Shown in pieces: positions 1 to 6,513 of a stretch of 31,442 nucleotides of DNA. The stretch covers positions 1-31,442 of the forward strand of contig JAEWHR010000220.1 in the NCBI GenBank assembly GCA_023387655.1, given 5' to 3'. The notes under the pieces are model-generated. The model worked only from the letters and a program-made list of their open reading frames with translations, did no database searches and had not been told where the DNA came from. Origin of the DNA: Bacillota bacterium (GTDB taxonomy: Bacteria > Bacillota > Clostridia > Lachnospirales > Lachnospiraceae). How positions within the stretch are numbered: the first letter of the stretch is position 1; each line of letters opens with the position of its first letter. Made by a program: the position numbers and the translations under genes.

Positions 1-228
1 GTTTTCCTGTTTATTTACAATTAAGCGATTGATAATTCCAATTACTTTGGAATTATTAGAAACCAAAGAGCGAGCGGACATATTCGGTACATAGCCAAGT
101 TCTTTAATAGTGTCATTTATTCTTGCAATAGTTTCAGCGGATACACGACCTGACTTTCCATTAATTACATTAGAAACGGTGGTACAGCTAACACCAACGA
201 TCTGAGCGATATCTTTAATAGTTGCCAC
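1..228 (-). CDS. LacI-family transcriptional regulator, N-terminal part (runs off the left edge)
   Basis: Read on the minus strand, a GTG start at 228-226 follows an AAAGGAAGGG ribosome site and opens a frame beginning VATIKDIAQIVGVSCTTVSN. This is the classic LacI/GalR helix-turn-helix: T-I-K-D-I-A, the second helix with T-T-V-S-N-V-I-N, and the hinge region ending G-Y-x-P-N-x-x-A-R-S-L. The frame stays open to base 1, so only about 76 residues (DNA-binding domain, hinge, start of the sugar-binding domain) are visible. Proteins of this family repress sugar genes and are released by a sugar or sugar phosphate. It is divergent from a beta-phosphoglucomutase gene, with two palindromes between them that are its probable operators. 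The effector cannot be told from this fragment. Confidence 0.93.
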   Translation of the reverse strand, partial: MATIKDIAQIVGVSCTTVSNVINGKSGRVSAETIARINDTIKELGYVPNMSARSLVSNNSKVIGIINRLIVNKQEN

Positions 229-249
229 TAAATATCCCTTCCTTTCAAC

Positions 250-293
250 AGGTTTAAGGTTAAACCTAATAGTGTAAGTTTACCATTAAACAT
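250..293. promoter_or_regulatory. Two operator-like palindromes in the lacI/pgmB divergent region
   Basis: Two 18-bp sites of the same shape lie at 250-267 (AGGTTTAAGGTTAAACCT) and 276-293 (AAGTTTACCATTAAACAT). Each has a GTTTA arm facing a TAAAC arm; centres are 26 bp apart. They lie 20-65 bp upstream of the regulator's start on its own strand and about 165 bp upstream of pgmB. Paired palindromes next to a LacI-family gene usually mark autoregulation and control of the divergent operon; that role is inferred. Confidence 0.6.
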
Positions 294-457
294 TGAAAAT
301 GTATAGAGGTTTTATAAAGGATAGTAGTGTAACTAAGATTAGGAAATGAATATTTTATACTTGGTAGTATGATTTTTTCAAAGAGTGAATCAATATTACT
401 TCCTGTCACTCATACCAGAATGATTTAAAACACACACAGTGGAAAGGAGAAAATAGT

Positions 458-1105
458 ATGATTAAAGGAGTTATTTTTGATTTAGATGGAGTGTTGGTTT
501 CAACCGATGAACTACATTTTAAAGCATGGACTAAATTAGCAAGAGAATTAAATATACACAATTACACCAGAGAGGACAACAAATTACAAAAAGGCATTAG
601 TAGACTGAAATCCTTAGAAATCGTACTAGGAAAAGGGAATCTAACTTATTCAGAGAAAGAAAAGCAAGAACTTGCAGAGAGGAAGAATAACTACTATGTC
701 CAAATGTTAGATTCACTCGATGATTCAGCTGTGTTAAAGGATGTGAAAGAGGCCTTGGAACTATTAAAGATCAAAGGAATTAAGATAGGTGTTGGTTCAG
801 CATCAAAAAACACTCCTATAATATTAGAAAAAACAGGCCTTGCACCAGAGATAGATGCAGTTGCATGTGGAATTGATGTGACAAAATCTAAACCAGATCC
901 AGAAGTATTTTTAATTGCCGCGAATAAACTAGGACTACTTCCTAAAGAATGTCTTGTTGTGGAGGATTCCTATGCTGGTGTTGTAGCGGCAAAAGCGGCA
1001 GGAATGAAAAGTCTAGCGGTAGGACCCGAGCGAAAATTGTTACAAGCAGATTATGATTCAGAGACATTAATAAGTGAGACAGATTGGGACCATATGTTAG
1101 CGTGA
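458..1105 (+). CDS. pgmB: Beta-phosphoglucomutase (HAD superfamily)
   Basis: Converts beta-glucose 1-phosphate to glucose 6-phosphate through a beta-glucose 1,6-bisphosphate intermediate, in the cytoplasm. The 215-residue length is typical. The N-terminal FDLDG motif places the nucleophile at Asp8 and the acid/base at Asp10. Thr16, His20, Lys45, Arg49, the GSASKN loop (113-118), Lys145 in KSKPDPE, and Glu169-Asp170 in VVEDS fall at the same numbers as the catalytic and Mg-binding residues known for the Lactococcus enzyme, so it should be active. The cap domain lies at about 15-85. A GGAAAGGAG ribosome site precedes the ATG. The divergent LacI-type gene suggests a locus for maltose, trehalose or a similar glucoside cleaved by an inverting phosphorylase encoded outside the window. 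Confidence 0.95.
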   Translation: MIKGVIFDLDGVLVSTDELHFKAWTKLARELNIHNYTREDNKLQKGISRLKSLEIVLGKGNLTYSEKEKQELAERKNNYYVQMLDSLDDSAVLKDVKEALELLKIKGIKIGVGSASKNTPIILEKTGLAPEIDAVACGIDVTKSKPDPEVFLIAANKLGLLPKECLVVEDSYAGVVAAKAAGMKSLAVGPERKLLQADYDSETLISETDWDHMLA

Positions 1106-1135
1106 AAATAAAGAGCTATTTTCTTATTTCTTATT
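1104..1135 (+). terminator. Weak terminator-like hairpin after pgmB
   Basis: GAAAATA (1104-1110) pairs with TATTTTC (1117-1123) around a 6-nt loop and is followed by a T-rich tract. The arm overlaps the pgmB stop codon. The stem is all A-T apart from one pair, so termination would be inefficient. Confidence 0.35.
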
Positions 1136-1236
1136 TCAGCATTATCAAATCTGCAAGTAGATCGGTTATGCGAGTAGAACTGAACAACGGGTGTTAGTGT
1201 GAAATAACGAGCATTTTATTTATTGTTATTATAGTA

Positions 1237-1264
1237 GTACCAAGCTTATTAATTAACTTGGTAC
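1237..1264. repeat. Inverted repeat upstream of the GH28-like gene
   Basis: GTACCAAG (1237-1244) and CTTGGTAC (1257-1264) are perfect 8-bp arms around a 12-nt AT-rich centre. It lies 41 bp before the GH28-like start, and no T-run follows. It could be an operator or an mRNA leader hairpin; the sequence does not decide. Confidence 0.5.
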
Positions 1265-1305
1265 AGTTGTAAGTAGTAAAAAAACATAGACAAGGGAGGA
1301 GCTAT

Positions 1306-2862
1306 ATGAGCCATAAGTTTCGAAAGTTAGAAGGTCTCGCAATTGTAGTATTATTCGTATGTCTGATAGGTCTTTTTGTTATTATAGTATATAAGAAAAG
1401 ACCTGCAAAAGAAGTGATTTCAATTCAGGAAACTAAGCTAGTCTTGTATGAAGGTCCAAAATCTTTGCGTGACGCTACCAAGGAGGATTTAGTATCTGCA
1501 AATGAGAGTGCAAAGGATTTTTCACTACTTCATTGTACCGACACCTTGGTTACGGTCAATGGTTATGACTGTTATGTATATGATACAAATGTGAATCATT
1601 CTAGAAAATGGTATAGTGACTACATGCCTCCGAATGCTAGAACTCCTGTAACTTATTTTGATTTTGAAGGTGTTGTTGAAGTAACAATTAAGGTTCCTGA
1701 TATTGAGCTTGAATCTGCAAGTATTAGTCCAATGCATTATGAAATTAATCCTGTAGTTGATAAGGAAGGTCATACCATTACATTTACGATAACGAAACCA
1801 GACCAATACACGGTAATGTTTAATAATTCACCAGAAAGAGCAGTGCATTTATTCGCAAATGAAATAGAAAAGGATATTCCGTCTAAGGAAGATAAGGATG
1901 TTGTATACATAGGACCTGGGGAATGGAATATTGAAAATATTATCTTAGAGGATAATCAAACTCTTTATATTTCTGGCGGTGCGGTTGTTCATGGCATAGT
2001 GAATGCGAATTTTGCAAAAAATATCACCGTTCGCGGTAGAGGGATTATTGACGGTTCTAGGTTTAATGGTTGGAAAGGTAAAGAAGCTTACATACCATTA
2101 AAGTTTGATAACTGTGAAAATATTGTAATTAAAGATGTAATTGTTCTAAACTCGAATGCTTGGGTATGCCAGGCCTTTAATTCGAAAAACGGTATAATAG
2201 ATAATATAAAAATTATTTCTTCCAGGCCAAATGGAGATGGAATTACGTTGCAGTCTTGTCAAGATTATACAGTCAAAAACAGCTTTGTTCGTAGTTGGGA
2301 CGATTCTTTAGTAATTAAAAATTATGATGATAACTCAAAGAACATTACGTTTGATAACATGCAGTTGTGGACGGATTTTGCACAGTCTATGGAGGTCGGT
2401 TATGAAACGAATAAAGGAAAACGAGAAAATGCTTTTATTTCTGATATCACATTTGAGAATATCACTGTACTTCATAATTTCCATAAACCTGTTATATCCG
2501 TTCATAATGCTGACGATGCAGAGGTAAGTAGGATTACCTTTAAAAACATTGTTGTTGAGAACGCACAAATGGGAAGTGGCGATGGCGATGAGATGCCTTA
2601 TCTCATTGATATCAATATTGCACAAAGCTCCAATTGGTCTTCAACCAAAGAAAGAGGAACGATCAAAAATGTTGTGATTGATGGAGTACATGTGTTAGGT
2701 GGTAAGAACTGTACTTCAAGAATAAAGGGGTTTGATGCAGAGCATAACATTGATGGTGTATTTATGAAAAACATCAATGTGCTAGGAGAAAAAATCACAA
2801 GTTTGGAGCAAGGGAAATTTGAAGTTGATGCAGAGACAGCAACGAATATTGTACTTGAGTAA
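1306..2862 (+). CDS. Membrane-anchored right-handed beta-helix glycosidase, GH28 (polygalacturonase)-like
   Basis: The 518-residue protein starts after a GGGAGGAG ribosome site. Residues 10-29 form one hydrophobic segment followed by K-K-R, so it is an N-terminal membrane anchor without an obvious cleavage site and the body should be outside the cell. Residues 40-190 resemble the beta-sandwich that precedes the helix in GH28/GH49-type enzymes. From about 195 to 495 there are repeated N-I-x-x-x-x-x-I beta-helix rungs. Acid residues sit where this clan has catalytic ones: NGDG (309-312, compare N-T-D) and WDD (331-333); RIK occurs at 472-474. The G-H-G motif of classic polygalacturonases is not seen, so the substrate is uncertain and pectin is only one option. 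The next gene is another tethered carbohydrate-binding-type protein. Confidence 0.72.
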   Translation: MSHKFRKLEGLAIVVLFVCLIGLFVIIVYKKRPAKEVISIQETKLVLYEGPKSLRDATKEDLVSANESAKDFSLLHCTDTLVTVNGYDCYVYDTNVNHSRKWYSDYMPPNARTPVTYFDFEGVVEVTIKVPDIELESASISPMHYEINPVVDKEGHTITFTITKPDQYTVMFNNSPERAVHLFANEIEKDIPSKEDKDVVYIGPGEWNIENIILEDNQTLYISGGAVVHGIVNANFAKNITVRGRGIIDGSRFNGWKGKEAYIPLKFDNCENIVIKDVIVLNSNAWVCQAFNSKNGIIDNIKIISSRPNGDGITLQSCQDYTVKNSFVRSWDDSLVIKNYDDNSKNITFDNMQLWTDFAQSMEVGYETNKGKRENAFISDITFENITVLHNFHKPVISVHNADDAEVSRITFKNIVVENAQMGSGDGDEMPYLIDINIAQSSNWSSTKERGTIKNVVIDGVHVLGGKNCTSRIKGFDAEHNIDGVFMKNINVLGEKITSLEQGKFEVDAETATNIVLE

Positions 2863-2985
2863 GCTTTTTGAAAAGCATTTTGAAAAGCATCTGAAAGCCT
2901 CTAGCAAAGCATCTGGAAAAGCATCTGAAAGCCTCTAGAATAGCATCTGGAAAAGCATCTGGAAAAGCTTCTGGAGAAACATCTC
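2863..2985. repeat. Nested direct repeats directly after the GH28-like stop codon
   Basis: Starting at the stop codon, variants of a roughly 12-bp unit (GGAAAAGCATCT) are repeated about nine times. Within them is a 34-bp direct repeat, 2883-2916 and 2917-2950, differing at about three positions. No start codon or frame is maintained on the plus strand. Such arrays grow by replication slippage; no function can be assigned. Confidence 0.75.
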
Positions 2986-3035
2986 ATATGGATTGTTATG
3001 TGGTAAAGAGTGAAAGAAAATTGATCTAAGAAAGG

Positions 3036-3077
3036 ATGCCACATACAGATTCTTTTACTCTCTCTTATTTGTGGCAT
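3036..3077 (+). repeat. Inverted repeat in the leader of the discoidin-domain gene
   Basis: ATGCCACA (3036-3043) pairs perfectly with TGTGGCAT (3070-3077). An AAAGGA ribosome-site-like sequence lies just before the left arm, and the next gene starts 13 nt after the right arm. Folding would bring the two together, so a translational role is possible but unproven. Confidence 0.45.
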
Positions 3078-3090
3078 GAATGGTGTAACG

Positions 3091-3717
3091 ATGAACAAAA
3101 AAAGAGTGGTAATCTTATTGTTAGTAGTTCTTAATGCCTTACTATTAATCTATACCCTTCGGTTACCGGAACAAAAACCGATGGTGAAGGAAACAATAGA
3201 AACACAGGTAACAACGGTAGGTGCGATAGATCAGACAGAGGCAATAGAACACCCTGATTTTGTAAAGGAAGAATATGTTGCTACTATACCTGCGGGAGAA
3301 AATATTGCACTTGGAAAGAAGGCAACCTCAGATAGTTTTACTCAAAGTTATACAGCAAGAAAAGTAACAGATGGGATAGCAACTGGGGTATCCTATTGGG
3401 AAGGAAAACCTAAGAGTTACCCTAATATTATTACGTTAGATTTAGAAGAGGGATATACAATACATACGCTACGTATTTGCCTTTCACCAATGAGTATATG
3501 GGGAAAGAGAACACAGGATTTATCTGTATCAATAAGCAGTGATAATGAGACATTTACAGAAATAGTACCAACCAAACAGTATACCTTTGATCCTGATAGA
3601 GGGAATGAAGTTCAGATTAAGTTAGATAACATTGAAGCTCGATATGTGCAGTTAACTTTTACTGCAAACTCTGGAGCAGCTGCGGGGCAGATTGCAGAGT
3701 TTGAGGTATATCATTAG
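3091..3717 (+). CDS. Membrane-anchored F5/8 type C (discoidin, CBM32-like) domain protein
   Basis: From ATG 3091 the product has 208 residues. Residues 4-21 are a hydrophobic N-terminal anchor, followed by a charged, Thr/Glu-rich spacer to about 70. The C-terminal 140 residues are a discoidin fold: an N-I-A-L-G-K-K-A-T-S start, the A-R-K-V-T-D-G signature, a strand like I-T-L-D-L-E, and an A-R-Y-V-Q-L-T-F segment near the end. These domains bind sugars on glycans or polysaccharides, which fits a surface partner for the preceding beta-helix enzyme. No catalytic domain is present. An in-frame ATG at 3076 would add five residues but overlaps the right arm of a hairpin; 3091 was chosen because GGTG lies at a usable distance and MNKKR is a typical anchor start. 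Confidence 0.8.
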   Translation: MNKKRVVILLLVVLNALLLIYTLRLPEQKPMVKETIETQVTTVGAIDQTEAIEHPDFVKEEYVATIPAGENIALGKKATSDSFTQSYTARKVTDGIATGVSYWEGKPKSYPNIITLDLEEGYTIHTLRICLSPMSIWGKRTQDLSVSISSDNETFTEIVPTKQYTFDPDRGNEVQIKLDNIEARYVQLTFTANSGAAAGQIAEFEVYH

Positions 3718-3817
3718 AAGATAATTTAAGAGTTATAGCACTATAAAGGGCAGCAGAAATATAAGGAAGAGACCTAATTTAAATACTACTATTTAATGGA
3801 TTTTATTCTATAGAATC

Positions 3818-3854
3818 AATCACCATAGCATAGGATGTTGTGGTGATTTTTTTT
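3818..3854 (+). terminator. Rho-independent terminator in the 354-bp gap after the discoidin gene
   Basis: AATCACCA (3818-3825) pairs with TGGTGATT (3841-3848) around a 15-nt loop and runs into a T8 tract. It closes the surface-protein unit. The rest of the gap (3855-4071) is AT-rich with no gene or clear promoter seen. Confidence 0.8.
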
Positions 3855-4071
3855 AGGTAGTAGTATAAGAGTTAAATGTAGTAAGTAAGGAGTCAGTAAG
3901 ATTAAGTAAAGAGAAGATATGCGAGATTAGGAAAGGTAGAAAATTATGGAACATATGTACAACTTATGTTAAGATTATACTTAAATTAATTAAGATTATT
4001 TTGTATTGCTATATTGTACATACAGTTAGGTTTATTATCATAGGCGTTAATATGCCAGAATAGGAGATAAG

Positions 4072-4413
4072 ATGCAAACAAATCCAATAGACCAAGAAAA
4101 AGAGATTCGTAAAGAGCTAACTACTCTTTATGAAGAATTCGGATATTTACACAAAGATTATTGCTCGAAAGAGCAACACGAGGAACTTGCTAATTTAAAG
4201 AAAGAAGGGCAGCCCTTGCCGGACAACTTAAGCTATGATCCGAAACGAGAAAAGCTATATTATAGTATACCATCGGGTTTATCGACTGAAGAATTTCAAG
4301 ATTTAACTAGATTACGTATGTTAAAGTATACAAAGAATATAAGTTATGGAATAAACTTTATTGTACTTGCAATTGTAATAAGGATCTTAATATTTCTTGT
4401 TTTCCTTCGATAA
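4072..4413 (+). CDS. Small tail-anchored membrane protein of unknown function
   Basis: The protein has 113 residues, preceded by AGGAGAT. Residues 1-90 are highly charged and soluble-looking, with a helical N-terminus (Q-E-K-E-I-R-K-E-L) and a short linker. Residues about 92-112 form one hydrophobic helix ending L-R, so it is probably held in the membrane by its C-terminus with the body in the cytoplasm. I do not recognise the family. It stands alone between a terminator and another unknown gene about 130 bp downstream. Confidence 0.7.
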   Translation: MQTNPIDQEKEIRKELTTLYEEFGYLHKDYCSKEQHEELANLKKEGQPLPDNLSYDPKREKLYYSIPSGLSTEEFQDLTRLRMLKYTKNISYGINFIVLAIVIRILIFLVFLR

Positions 4414-4543
4414 GGGTTTCTTTAAAGCTCGCTTTTCATTGTGAGGAGAAGATTAGGTTTCTATTCATTAAAATAGCACACCGCTCATGAAAGCTATCAT
4501 ATAATAATACATAATATCTATCAAAAAATGATAGGAGGTTGCT

Positions 4544-5119
4544 ATGAGATGTCACCAATGCCGTCCGCAAGGACCTAGCAGTATGAGTATAAATCGTGCA
4601 CTGATTGAAGACATAGAGTTTAGAGGAAATCAAGGAAGAGTCACGATATCCTATGGAGTACCACAGCGGAATCAAACGATATTTATGCAAGTACTGGTTT
4701 TGCTAGTAGATGATCGCACCAGAATATTAGGTAGCTTTGGACAACGAATTATGCTGAGAGATTTACAGCGTGGTATGCTTGTAGATGTTATAGTTTCACC
4801 AAACTTTACAAGAAGTAATCCACCACAAACAACAGCATTTCAGATTACAGTGATAGGGGAAAAAAGATATCCAACCAGAATAGAAAATATCTTACGAGTT
4901 GATGAAAGAAACCAAATGATATTAACTGGAAGCTCTCTAGATCCTGCAAGTCAAATCCGATTTGTTGTAAATAATAATACAGAAATTCTAGGGCCAAGGG
5001 GGAATCGTATTTCCTTGTCACAGCTAAGACCAGGGCAAACAGTATTGATTACTCATGAGAATTTTATGACTGCTAGTATTCCACCACAGACGGTTGCTAT
5101 CAGAATTCAAGTATTATAA
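4544..5119 (+). CDS. Unknown protein with two tandem beta-rich repeats and an N-terminal CxxC
   Basis: The 191-residue product follows a strong AGGAGG site. It starts M-R-C-H-Q-C and has no signal peptide or membrane segment. The rest is two copies of one domain about 87 residues apart, roughly 18-104 and 108-191. Each copy contains T-x-I-L-G-x-x-G-x-R-I-x-L (59-71 and 146-158), a short R-G/P-G turn, and ends P-P-Q-T-x-A-x-x-I-x-V (93-103 and 180-190). Alternating hydrophobic residues and regular glycines suggest small beta-barrels of an OB-like type, in the manner of DUF5666-type domains; this fold is inferred. Function unknown. Confidence 0.75.
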   Translation: MRCHQCRPQGPSSMSINRALIEDIEFRGNQGRVTISYGVPQRNQTIFMQVLVLLVDDRTRILGSFGQRIMLRDLQRGMLVDVIVSPNFTRSNPPQTTAFQITVIGEKRYPTRIENILRVDERNQMILTGSSLDPASQIRFVVNNNTEILGPRGNRISLSQLRPGQTVLITHENFMTASIPPQTVAIRIQVL

Positions 5120-5174
5120 ATGGAAGGATATACTACGAAATATAGCTTGTTAGTATAGTAGTGTGTATGATTCA

Positions 5175-5237
5175 TATAAAGAAATGGTTGAAAGAAATTA
5201 TGATATTTAGGATTATGATTTTATGCAACCATTTCTT
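5175..5237. repeat. Perfect 14-bp inverted repeat in the 326-bp gap before rfbB
   Basis: TAAAGAAATGGTTG (5175-5188) and CAACCATTTCTTTA (5224-5237) match exactly around a 35-nt loop. No T-run follows in either direction, so it is not a standard terminator. The surrounding gap holds no gene I can support; an open frame at 5161-5361 is partly built from the arms and has no ribosome site. Confidence 0.65.
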
Positions 5238-5354
5238 TAATAAAGATGTAATAAAGATATTAAAATTGTATTTGACTCTATCCTTGCGTCACCCTTTATA
5301 CTCCAATTATCACGTGAAAAACAATATATTTGTTAACAAAGAAGTATTGGAGTT

Positions 5355-5430
5355 CGTGTGAAGACATAGTTTTCACACGGTAATTGTGCGGTGCACAAAG
5401 TTGCATCGGTATGAAGGGTGCGAAAGCGCT
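5355..5430 (+). promoter_or_regulatory. Leader of consecutive small hairpins just before rfbB
   Basis: CGTGTGAA (5355-5362) pairs with TTCACACG (5372-5379). TTGTGC (5384-5389) pairs with GCACAA (5393-5398) around only 3 nt. A third small stem, GCG-AAA-GCGC, lies within ten bases of the GGAGG ribosome site at 5436-5440. This is denser structure and higher GC than the flanks. No known riboswitch class was recognised. Confidence 0.4.
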
Positions 5431-5445
5431 TGAATGGAGGTTAGG

Positions 5446-6438
5446 ATGAAAACATATTTTATTACAGGCGGTGCAGGATTTATTGGGACAAACTTTATTA
5501 AGCATCTATTTGAAACCTACGGTGAGGAAGTTAGGGTTATTAATTATGATAAGCTAACTTATGCGGGGAATCGTAAGTGGCTAGAGGAATTTGAGAAGAA
5601 AGAAAATTATCGATTTGTTCAAGGGGATATTTTAGACGAAGAGAGATTAACAACTATTTTTAACAAAGAGCAGATTGATTATGTAGTGCATCTGGCAGCA
5701 GAATCCCATGTTGACCGGAGTTTAGAATCAGACATTGAATTTTTTCAAACCAATGTCCTTGGGACGAGAATGCTTTATCAAGTGATTCATAACGTATGGA
5801 AAGATGATATAAGAGATAAGAAAATTCTACATGTATCAACCGATGAAGTTTACGGTGAATTAGAGGAAACGGGACAGTTTATGGAACATATGCCACTTCA
5901 TCCAAATAATCCATATTCCGCAAGCAAGGCTGGCGGAGAGATGGTTGCAATTGCTTACTATAAGACTTATGGATTACCGATTGTTAGAACAAGATGTAGC
6001 AATAATTTTGGACCATATCAACATGAGGAAAAATTAATACCAAAGTGTATCAAACATTGCCTAAACCATAAGAAGATACCAGTGTATGGAGACGGTAACA
6101 ACATAAGAGAGTGGCTTTTTGTTAAGGATCACTGCAAAGCGATGGATATTGTATTGTTAACTGGTAAGTTAGGAGAGGTATATAATATTGGAAGTCATCA
6201 AGAAATGAGAGCCCTTTCTATTGTTACTACCATTATAAATTATCTACAAGAACATGTGGATTCTTCTATTACAATGGATTTGGTTGAATTTACGAAGGAT
6301 CGTCTAGGACATGATAAACGATATGCAGTTGATACGAATAAAATAGAGCGAAATCTTTCATGGACTCCAAATACCAATTTTGAGGAAGGTATAGCTGCTA
6401 CTATAGATTGGTATCTTAAGGAGTATGGATTTCGTTAA
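5446..6438 (+). CDS. rfbB: dTDP-glucose 4,6-dehydratase
   Basis: Converts dTDP-glucose to dTDP-4-keto-6-deoxyglucose using bound NAD, the second step towards dTDP-rhamnose and other deoxysugars of surface polysaccharides. The start at 5446 is set by GGAGG five bases upstream, giving 330 residues; an in-frame ATG at 5434 overlaps that ribosome site. Visible are the Rossmann motif TGGAGFIG (7-14), STDEVYG with the catalytic Thr132-Asp133-Glu134, and the Y-x-x-x-K pair Tyr157/Lys161 in PYSASK. Residues 216-226 (GDGNNIREWLF) match the usual nucleotide-sugar-binding stretch. No rmlA, rmlC or rmlD is in the window, so it is an isolated copy. The downstream gene is 75 bp away with no terminator between. 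Confidence 0.93.
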   Translation: MKTYFITGGAGFIGTNFIKHLFETYGEEVRVINYDKLTYAGNRKWLEEFEKKENYRFVQGDILDEERLTTIFNKEQIDYVVHLAAESHVDRSLESDIEFFQTNVLGTRMLYQVIHNVWKDDIRDKKILHVSTDEVYGELEETGQFMEHMPLHPNNPYSASKAGGEMVAIAYYKTYGLPIVRTRCSNNFGPYQHEEKLIPKCIKHCLNHKKIPVYGDGNNIREWLFVKDHCKAMDIVLLTGKLGEVYNIGSHQEMRALSIVTTIINYLQEHVDSSITMDLVEFTKDRLGHDKRYAVDTNKIERNLSWTPNTNFEEGIAATIDWYLKEYGFR

Positions 6439-6447
6439 GTTAAGGCT

Positions 6448-6497
6448 ATGCAAAATACTACGCTTGCAAAATAATCACGACATGCAAAGTACAACGC
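6448..6497. repeat. Direct repeat upstream of the MerR-methyltransferase gene
   Basis: A 16-bp sequence occurs twice in the same orientation, ATGCAAAATACTACGC (6448-6463) and ATGCAAAGTACAACGC (6482-6497), differing at two positions and 34 bp apart. The second copy ends 16 bp before the start codon. MerR operators are normally inverted repeats, so a binding role is only a possibility. Confidence 0.45.
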
Positions 6498-6513
6498 AGA
6501 AAAGAGGTAAATT

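Noticed and set aside
250..267. CcpA cre site
   Set aside because: The palindrome lacks the central CG and outer TG/CA pattern of cre.
5161..5361. 66-residue rightward open frame
   Set aside because: It has no ribosome site and is partly made of the two arms of the inverted repeat at 5175-5237.
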